Assembly (NCBI RefSeq): GCF_024139115.2
Contig: NC_085140.1
Span: 24,148,035-24,212,034 of the forward strand
Reading direction: 5' to 3'
Length of the DNA: 64,000 nt
DNA from: Armigeres subalbatus
Taxonomy: Eukaryota > Arthropoda > Insecta > Diptera > Culicidae
Both the position numbers and the translations under genes were made by a program. How positions within the stretch are numbered: position 1 is the first letter of the stretch; each line of letters begins with the position of its first letter. This document shows, in pieces, positions 57,010 through 64,000 of the stretch. The notes under the pieces were generated by a model that had not been told where the DNA came from, searched no databases, and saw nothing but the letters and a program-made list of their open reading frames with translations.

Positions 57010-59150
57010 ATTAACCTACACAGTTGTTTAGTTAAAAATAAGATGGCTGGAAAATTAATCAAAAATTGACAGTAAAACAACCCGAAAAACAACCTTGCAG
57101 TCGGTTGCAAGGACTGCCTTTTAGCCAGACCTGAGGCCAACTTTGTTTTGGTTATGAGCTGCAAGAAAATCAGATAGTCATAAATATAAATGGCTTGAAT
57201 TTGATCCAATGATCGCCATGCAAATGCAAAAGATAGCTTTAGTCCCCATTTTCTACCAATACTTTCTCCGATAGGCCTAAAAGGTCATTTCTGTCTCATT
57301 TGTTCAATGTTTAAATCTAAGATGTTTCCAGTCTAGTAAATATTTTACTTGAGAAGAGGATGTCAATTCCTCCCAAGTACGATGTTTTATGTCGACATGC
57401 CTTCTTATTGTAACTATAGCATCTTACATTTTGACCCCTGATCCCTGCAGCTTACAAGAGTTTGAAATTTAGGAAATCCTTCGCCAAAAATAAAAAATCT
57501 CGCGTCAGTTTCTTAAAATAATTTTTCAGAAGAACTATGATGCTCCTTGTCGCAGTTATTTCAATTTTCATCATCGTTCATTTGTCTTTTCCTTGAGTTT
57601 ATGTTTTCGGTCCGGAACGTGGACGTCACAACAAACATTTCCATCCTTTGTTGCTGCCCTGTGTGTAGGAATTTGTTCAGTGCTTCCATGCATATATTTA
57701 TCAGACACACAGACTGCTGTTTATGTAGAACATTCGGCTGAAACTCTGATTTCTCACGCCTGGTGACAACATCGGTCGGACGGAATGATGAATGTTTAAT
57801 TTGATCCCCCCTCTTCGTTTCGCTCAAATGTGATTCCTTGCTTACGCAAATCATTTTTTTTTTGCACCAACGCAACACCGCGGTCACTCCCCTTCTGACC
57901 GATAAAACATGACGTGTTCGTCTTTTCCTTCGTGCAGAAACCTTAGCGGTTTTAATTAGGATGCATTACATTTCACGCCATCAATTAAACAAGAAGGTAA
58001 ACCGGACATTTGACAGATGGTGGAAATTATAATTAAGGGGGAGATTTTCGCGTTAACCCGGGAGATTATAATAAAGGACTTTAAAGCTGGGATTGTGAAC
58101 CTTTTTGAGGTCGTAAAACTGAAAATTAGGGAAAAGGGCCTATTTTAAAAAAAAGTTGGTTAACTAAGTGTGTTTATTATTTAAATCGGTGCCTACCAAA
58201 AACGTTCCACTATACTGTGGAGTGTGGACATCAGTAGGTCGTCGTGGAACATTCCAGTTTTAATCAAAATTCAAATTGAATAAAACTGTCTTCGGGTATG
58301 GTGCACCGTGTTAAAAATATGAAAAAGTACAGATTTGTGCACCTAGCGATATTTTTCATGCATTATGAAAGATATAAATGGCGTATTGGAAGGCCAAAAA
58401 TCACTTTTTTACACGGATTTTTGGATTAAATTGATGACGATTTGAGTCTTTTTGATACGATCGTTCTGCAGCGTACCAACTACATACAAAATGGGTATTG
58501 CCGGAATGGGCTCGATGAAGCAAAAATCGACATTTGGCGCCATTTTGGAATTCATGATGTTTTACTTCCGGTTTGTTAAAACGTTCGGAAACCCATGCAA
58601 TATGGGTGTATCCTGAATACAAGATGGCCGACAAGATGTGTGGACCTGGTAAGTAGAAGTGGACCTCGCGATAATGAGTTTTGTACACTTTTCAAGAACA
58701 GCATTTTTAAAGTTAAGTTCGGTTTTGATAAACTTCTTGTTATTATCAGGAATCAAACAGATTCTTACACCGTGGTTACGATGACCGGCTACCGTTTACC
58801 GGCTTTTTCGGTCAGTCCTAGTCAAAGAATGAGAGGAAATTGAAAGTTACTAATTTGAAAAGCAACAGACATGGGCGTAGCCAGGATGTCGAGCAGGAGG
58901 TGGGGGGGGGGCAACTTTTTTAGATCTTCTGATTCGTAGTCTTGCCAAAGCTACAAAAATGTTGTTTTGGAAATATTGCATATTTTGAACTTTTATAAAA
59001 ATTCATGAATATTAGTGCTTGGCGCTATTTCCTTCTAAGTTCGTAAAACTTTGAAATCAAATCCACAACCAACGGTAACTGATCAACTGAGGGCAGAAGA
59101 GACTATCCGACAATCCCATGGTCGGCTAGCTATTAAGTTTTTCGCAACAC
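57010..59150. other. Intergenic stretch, no gene assigned
   Basis: Opposite overlapping frames at 57547-57887 and 58401-58843 have no recognisable domain. At 58900-58912 there is a poly(G) run. Nothing else was recognised. Confidence 0.35.
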
Positions 59151-59163
59151 AAAAAACTCACAA

Positions 59164-59311
59164 GGGAGCGTCCAAAAATTACGTAAGGGGGTTGAGAAAA
59201 GTGTGACGATCCATACAATTTTTTTTATGTTTCATACAAAAAGTGTGACATAGGGGGGAAGGGGGTTGAAAATGCCCAATTTTTGCGTTACGTAATTAAT
59301 GGATCTTCCCC
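59164..59311. mobile_element. Short MITE with GGGAGCGTCCA ... TTACGTAA ends
   Basis: Left end GGGAGCGTCCAAAAATTACG and right end TTACGTAATTAATGGATC, TTCCCC are imperfect inverted repeats enclosing about 100 bp with GTGACATAGGGGGGAAGGGG. CAA occurs on both sides and may be a 3-bp duplication. Confidence 0.65.
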
Positions 59312-59538
59312 AACCGCTTCATGGACAGTCGTCGTGGGTGGTTCTGGACCGTACGGTACCAACGTCTTTTCTCCTTGGAATAATTGGTAGACCCTGGCTT
59401 AGCCATCTTGGCTGGTCGAGAAGAATTATTCTGCTTGGCGATAAAAACCAATGGTCAGCAGATTTGTCCGATAATGAACAACTGGTTCCTTTACGGTGTT
59501 GGAGAACCTGACGGCTTGCCTGAAAAAAACCGAGTCAC

Positions 59539-59818
59539 CTGTCATACGACGAGTTTATACAATCCCATTGAATTCCACCACTTAATTGTATCTTGACAGA
59601 AGATACGTATTTCGACCTCAAAAGTAAGGCCGTCTTCAGTGTCTCGTACTTGACTCGACTTGACTTGAAGTACGAGACACTGAAGACGGCCTTACTTTTG
59701 AGGTCGAAATACGTATCTGTCAAGATACAATTAATTGGTGAGATTCAATGGGATTATATAAACTCGTCTTATGACAGGTGAAAACATTCCACTAAAAAGC
59801 TCAAAATAATTTTCTTAT
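59539..59818. mobile_element. Palindromic CTGTCATAAGACG element, copy with near-perfect arms
   Basis: Arms 59539-~59655 and ~59665-59777 are almost perfect complements, followed by the one-sided tail GTGAAAACATTCCACTAAAA to TTTTCTTAT (59818). No convincing target duplication. Same family as 62849-63137. Confidence 0.88.
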
Positions 59819-59892
59819 CAAAAACTCAAAGGTGCAGCCCAATCGGGTTGTATGCAAAGGTGACGTTGAACTACGTAGCTGTATGTAATGTA

Positions 59893-59997
59893 CAGGTTTT
59901 CGACTATTCTATGCGATGAGACCAAACCAAGCGTTTTTCAATCTGCTTTTGTTGTTTATCCTATGGTCCTGAGATTGAGTGAGCCTTACGAAAACTG
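59893..59997. mobile_element. Short hAT-type MITE (105 bp)
   Basis: Ends CAGGTTTTCG and CGAAAACTG, flanked by GTAATGTA (59885-59892) and GTGATGTA (59998-60005), an 8-bp duplication with one change. Sub-terminal blocks GAGACCAAACCAAGCGTTTTT and CCTGAGATTGAGTGAGC match the 558-bp element at 36044-36601, so it is an internal-deletion relative. Confidence 0.8.
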
Positions 59998-60014
59998 GTG
60001 ATGTATAGGTATAA

Positions 60015-60300
60015 TCCTTGGACCAACATTTGAAAAGGAAGATAAAAATAAAATTTTCAAATAATCGAGGATGAACAACACGTTCACGATGAAAGCGTTC
60101 ACATATTCAAATTATCAATTGATAAGAACTCGTAAGAGAGTAAGAAAACTTCGATAATTGTATCTCGATTCGAAACATTGGTAAATGCAACTTTTGAATT
60201 TATTTTCCTACATAACACCAAAACACGATTGAACTTCATTGCTGACATTAAATTGGTATTACATTTAATTAAATTTGGTTTAAAATTTGAAAAGCACAAC
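60015..60300. repeat. Dispersed repeat, short form of 52275-53160
   Basis: Shares the terminal and central blocks of the longer copy in order (ATTTTCAAATAATCGAGGAT, AAATTATCAATTGATAAGAA, AAAAGCACAACACTGG). Confidence 0.55.
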
Positions 60301-60601
60301 ACTGGCTGATAGTGTACAGCTGCAACCTTCGCCGACGCAAACTAGAACAGAGACTAAGCACCCGTCACCAAGTCTGTCTAAGCCTTTGGAGGCTCATTAC
60401 AAAAAAAAATCCCATCGCGAAAGCTGGGCTGTCAACGGCGTTTGGTGGTCATTCTATGCAGGAATTCGGAGTAGACGCGACAAAGAAGTTTGACAGTTTA
60501 TTGATAATAATTATTATTCCTTCACGTGAGTTGCGTCGGACTTAGCGTTTACTCTGGCAGACACCTACGAATCAGCAAAAACGAGCCAAAGAAAGTTTAC
60601 C

Positions 60602-61392
60602 CAGCCTAGGGCTGCAAGCCTCTTTAACCCTTTATAAGGCAGACGAATCTAAGCAATAAATTAACAAAAACAACAATAGGACACAATGTTGACATGGTAT
60701 TAAACTCAAATGTATGTTTGTTTTACATTAAACAGTTCAGAAACATTGAAAAATTGGTGGCAATATAGTTGCCACTGCCCGCGAAGCGGGACAACATTGG
60801 TGGCAATATAGTTGCCACTGCCCGGCAAGCGGGAAAACAGGCAACAACAAAAATATAAAAAGATTTTTAAAAATTTGGTCTTACGTAGAACCAGTCAAAT
60901 CAAGGTACGTTACATTTTTTGGTGAAGATTCCTAGTCAGAAAACGCATTATAAGTGAAAAAAAATTTTCGCGTTTTTTCTCCCAAGGGGACCCTTGGGAA
61001 AAAGCACAATTTCGTCAAAAATCCAAAACCAAATATACAGAAAGGCAAAGCTTTTTTCACGCTAATCACGTAGTAATCTAACACAGGAGATTAAAAATAA
61101 TTGATACCAACGGGAAAAAATATATCTTTGTCGTTTTTTTAACGAATTATAACTGAAAATCCTTCTTCCACTCGAAACTTACGATCTGTTCGTAAAAAAA
61201 CTGTTCTTAAATTGACATTTCAATTTTTTTATGGCTCAAATTCATCTGGGGTGTTACTAGGAAGCAAATGAAGTTACTACATGTGAAATAATAAGTAGAG
61301 CTCTTGTTAATAAATAGAAAAACATATTATTTGTTGGTGGCAATATAGTTGCCACTGCCTTATAAAGGGTTAATAAAGAAAAAAAAAAAAAA
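60602..61392 (+). mobile_element. LINE 3'-end stub with poly(A), split by a piggyBac-type MITE
   Basis: Without the nested MITE the insert is only about 45 bp: CAGCCTAGGGCTGCAAGCC, TCTTTAATAAAG and an A tract of about 17. It is flanked by a 14-bp duplication AAAGAAAGTTTACC (60588-60601 and 61393-61406). Extreme 5' truncation, poly(A) and a long duplication are typical of target-primed LINE insertion. The stub sequence resembles 3' ends of insect Jockey-type LINEs. Confidence 0.85.
60628..61369. mobile_element. piggyBac-type MITE
   Basis: Perfect 15-bp inverted ends CCCTTTATAAGGCAG and CTGCCTTATAAAGGG, flanked on both sides by TTAA (60624-60627, 61370-61373), the obligatory target of piggyBac. 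No transposase ORF in 742 bp. It contains 50-bp repeats of GGTGGCAATATAGTTGCCAC at 60758-60832, and the same palindrome next to the right end (61335-61354). Confidence 0.88.
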
Positions 61393-61409
61393 AAAGAAAG
61401 TTTACCAGA

Positions 61410-61860
61410 ACGCATTCACTGCAGCAGCGAAGAAGATTCGGGTCCGCGACGTTAGGCATAATGGACGTTGGTTCAACATACTTATGCCTAACGTATTTAT
61501 TCATAACGTACTTATGCCTAACGGGGTATATCCGAAGATTCCGAGCTCCTCTATTGGCATCAATAGTCGTAAGCAAGAAGCTGGCGTCAAACGCCCCAAG
61601 CTTTCGAGCGAAAACACACGTTTAAGTTAGCAGAAACGAACTGCACCAGCTAAAAGCCCTGCAATGGCGGACATAAGAAGCTTTCAGTTAATTACTAAAG
61701 AAATGCTAATAGCCAAATAGATTGCTAATAGAATAGATGAAAGGCAGGCCAAGTTCCAGTTGGAATGTAGTGCTATGGAAGAAGAAGTTTGCGATGCACT
61801 TACGAGATTGACTGATTCACCGAAACCGAGTGCTAAACTGCTAGCAAGTTTTTAATAGTA
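61410..61860 (+). other. Coding-like remnant, unassigned
   Basis: Frames on the plus strand give plausible protein pieces (ANRIDERQAKFQLECSAMEE and VCDALTRLTDSPKPSAKLL, 61707-61855) broken by stops. The 61450-61530 part repeats ATGCCTAACG. It may belong to an old retroelement ORF; no family recognised. Confidence 0.25.
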
Positions 61861-61888
61861 AATATTATCTTACATAGATATTATAACA

Positions 61889-62063
61889 CACTAGAGTCAG
61901 TTTTTACGCGGAGGTAATGGGCCGCGTAAATTAAAACAACGTGAAAGAACGCGTAAATCCCAAAATACGTCTGAATGAACCGCGGAAATCCAGAAATTCG
62001 AATGAAAAAAATCGCATAAAAGCGATGTCTGTAAAAATAACCGCATAAAAAACGACTTCAGTG
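61889..62063. mobile_element. Short MITE with CACTGAAGTCGTTTTTTA ends
   Basis: Left end CACTAGAGTCAGTTTTTACG and the complement of the right end CACTGAAGTCGTTTTTTATG are imperfect inverted repeats enclosing GCG-containing sequence. TA follows the right end, CA precedes the left, consistent with an eroded TA duplication. Probably Tc1/mariner type. Confidence 0.65.
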
Positions 62064-62065
62064 TA

Positions 62066-62835
62066 CATCGGGTATGAAGCGTTGACTCATCCTTGATCGA
62101 ATGGTCGAAGAAAATTGAAAATCCATGGAGAAACGGCTGAGATATTAACGATCAAAGTCTATCATATTTTCGTGACGTTTTTCAATTTTTTGCAATCGTA
62201 AAGTGTACCCCAATATAGAAAAGACAGACGTAGTTCTACGTCAAAACCGAGTGCTGGACGGATAAACAGTTCAAGAAGAAGAGATCCTAAGGGACAGGTC
62301 GTTGATAATACCGGGTTTTGCTGCACTCCATGTACAATAAGCTAATCGGTCCAATGTTTCATCTAGCTTCTGCTGGGAGAGATCCAAGCAGCACAATTCG
62401 TTTCACTACTGAACATTTTACTTTGTTGCAACTACTCGGAAAGAAGCCATCTTTGCGTATGTGCCACCAAATATAACTCTCTTGCTATCTAAAAAGCGCA
62501 AGGGGTGGAGCCTACGGAAACATCATTCGATTGCAGTAAAATTGCAATAATGTTGCAAAATACTACAGCCGAAAAAAATTAAATAAAAATATAAAACTGT
62601 ATTCTATTTATGGATCTTGTGATTGATAGTCCTTCACTCTACCTCAGCACCATTCAACATTTCGAAGGAACTGCATGCTGACTCACCATAAAAACCATAC
62701 GATTATGAAGTTTTGTACTCGAGTTTCCTGTTACTTGATTGCACCATAACCGGAATAAAATGTGAGTTGTCAAAACGTTGAACAATGCTAAATCAAACAT
62801 GAAGATACATTCAACTTATCTGTAACTTATTTTAA
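62066..62835. other. Intergenic stretch, no feature recognised
   Basis: No ORF above 60 codons or element ends. Confidence 0.4.
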
Positions 62836-62848
62836 ACAAACAATTCAA

Positions 62849-63137
62849 CTGTCATAAGACGAGTTTAAACAATCCCATTGAATTCCACCACTTAATTGTA
62901 TCCTGACAGATACGTATTTCGACCTCAACAGTAAGGCCGTCTTCAGTGTCTTGTACTTGACTCGACGAAGTCGACGAAGTCGAGTCAAGTACAAGACACT
63001 GAAGACGGCCTTACTGTTGAGGTCGAAATACGTATCTGTCAGGATACAATTAAGTGGTGGAATTCAATGGGATTGTTTAAACTCGTCTTATGACAGGTGA
63101 AAACATTCCACTAAAAAGCTCAAAATAATTTTCTTAT
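62849..63137. mobile_element. Palindromic CTGTCATAAGACG element with perfect 118-bp arms
   Basis: Arms 62849-62966 and 62979-63096 are exact complements over 118 bp around a 12-bp loop (GAAGTCGACGAA). A 41-bp tail follows only on the right (63097-63137, ends TTTTCTTAT). CAAACAATTCAA is present on both sides (62837-62848 and 63138-63149), a 12-bp target duplication. No ORF. Confidence 0.93.
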
Positions 63138-63149
63138 CAAACAATTCAA

Positions 63150-64000
63150 TTTTGAAAGGCGGATCGAAGTTACGTGGTAAAAAATATGCAACTTAATAAT
63201 TTTGTTTCGTGTATGCAACATGCAGAATTCTTTGGTTGTTTGTTTCCAAATGCCAAACACGTACTGTATAGCAATGTTGATAAAACAATGATCACAATTT
63301 GAACGTGTTTGACATCTTGATGCAACTTTTGCGTACTTCGATGTTTTTCCAATGCCTTTAATGAAACTGAATAGAAACAAGGTGCTTTTTGGGAGATGTT
63401 GCGTGTGCTACTTGGGGAGCGTAAAAGGCGCTACTCTCACAGTTCACTGCACTTGAATGTCACGTCTTTTGCATACTCTTGCTGATAATCAGAAATGGCT
63501 ATATCGGGCACCGTTGCCACCGTTTTTCATTTTATTTAAATTTGTTTTAGTACGACATGATGCCGTGTTGTATGTTTGGTAGCAGCATACACTTGAAGCG
63601 GCATAAACCTCCACGCTTCGGTGATAACGATCAATTATTGCACAAGAATCGTGAAGGCTTCGAAAAACATTTTAAGATTTCAATAAGTCAAAAAATAACA
63701 AATTGTAACCTGACAATTGCAACCTAATAAACCCTTAGCTTGATTTTGGTCAAGCTTTTGATACAATACTTTGTACTGGACCCATTGAAGAGCTTAGTGT
63801 CTTAGGCTTTGAAATAGGTAGGTAGAAATATTAATTTCAATGAAAGTTTTGTAGATAATTCTTATCCCTCGAGGAATGGCACCATTTCATTGAATTATTA
63901 TTATTATTTTCTTTAGTTAAGAGCTTTTCAGCTCTAGACTAGTACTACACTAGCGGAAAAAGCACGCTTGTCATACACAACAACGGAGGCGAGATTGCAT
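63150..64000. other. Terminal stretch without recognised features
   Basis: Short minus frames at 63120-63380 overlap the palindrome tail and have no domain. Nothing else seen to the window end. Confidence 0.4.

Noticed and set aside
58260..58320. Transib-like end (CACGGTGCACC on the minus strand near 58300) paired with the ORF at 55.1 kb
   Set aside because: No matching inverted end or 5-bp duplication was found on the other side of the ORF, so the motif is probably chance.
60982..61006. Shared palindrome CCAAGGG-CCCTTGG with 7728-7752
   Set aside because: Short and self-complementary; the flanks do not match, so common origin is not supported.

Overview
This window looks like mosquito DNA, almost certainly Aedes (Culicidae). 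It is AT-rich and intergenic or intronic, and nearly all of it is transposable-element and tandem-repeat sequence. The species call rests on a Feilai-type tRNA-related SINE near 45.6 kb, several copies of a culicine dispersed repeat with TGCCTTTCTCG ... CGAGAAAGGCA ends and 'CGCTAGGTGGATTAATCTGGG' next to the 3' end, I-clade and other non-LTR retrotransposon debris, and many short inverted-repeat elements. No intact host gene can be shown. The best host-exon candidate is a GC3-rich minus-strand segment at 56.75-56.99 kb. I see no rRNA gene, convincing functional tRNA gene or CRISPR array; bacterial-style operons and ribosome binding sites do not apply.

Layout. 0-3.5 kb: a 1.1-kb polypyrimidine array and a shorter second copy, each followed by GGCCTAATG minisatellite, with one complete minus-strand TGCCTTTCTCG repeat between them. 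3.5-5.7 kb: a decayed I-clade-like LINE on the minus strand (ORF1 with zinc knuckle, then a piece of RT). 7.4-10.3 kb and 13.0-15.1 kb: TGCCTTTCTCG repeats whose interior has expanded into ~167-bp tandem arrays with long (GT)n tracts. 15.1-16.3 kb: a short inverted-repeat MITE, then a pogo/Tigger-like MITE. 19-24.5 kb: AGGAATTC-type minisatellites and an array of ~150-bp units. 24.5 kb and 30.1-31.1 kb: four copies of a tRNA-derived SINE, two of them as a head-to-head palindrome. 28.9-30.0 kb: a ~185-bp tandem array.

31.7-38.5 kb: a LINE graveyard. One I-clade LINE (35.0-38.5 kb) is split by a long-TIR element with Transib hallmarks (CACGGTG/CACAGTG ends, 5-bp CATTG duplication), which is itself split by a 558-bp hAT-type MITE carrying a tRNA-like segment. 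41.2-41.7 kb: a pogo-like MITE split by another inverted-repeat element. 46.2-46.7 kb: three near-identical 150-bp units, open on both strands. 47.2-48.3 kb: a non-LTR RT whose catalytic aspartates are deleted. 50.3-52.3 kb: a minus-strand LINE with endonuclease and RT parts, interrupted by a palindromic element. 55.1-55.6 kb: an uninterrupted 166-aa ORF resembling the C-terminal catalytic part of Transib transposase/RAG1. 59-63.2 kb: a short hAT MITE, a piggyBac-type MITE inside the poly(A) stub of a LINE, and two palindromic elements, one with perfect 118-bp arms and a 12-bp target duplication.

The most notable items are the RAG1/Transib-like ORF together with the Transib-like long-TIR element, the three-deep nest in which two target duplications can be read exactly, and the perfect palindromes with retroposon-like target duplications. 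Relationships are inferred by eye; no database search was run.
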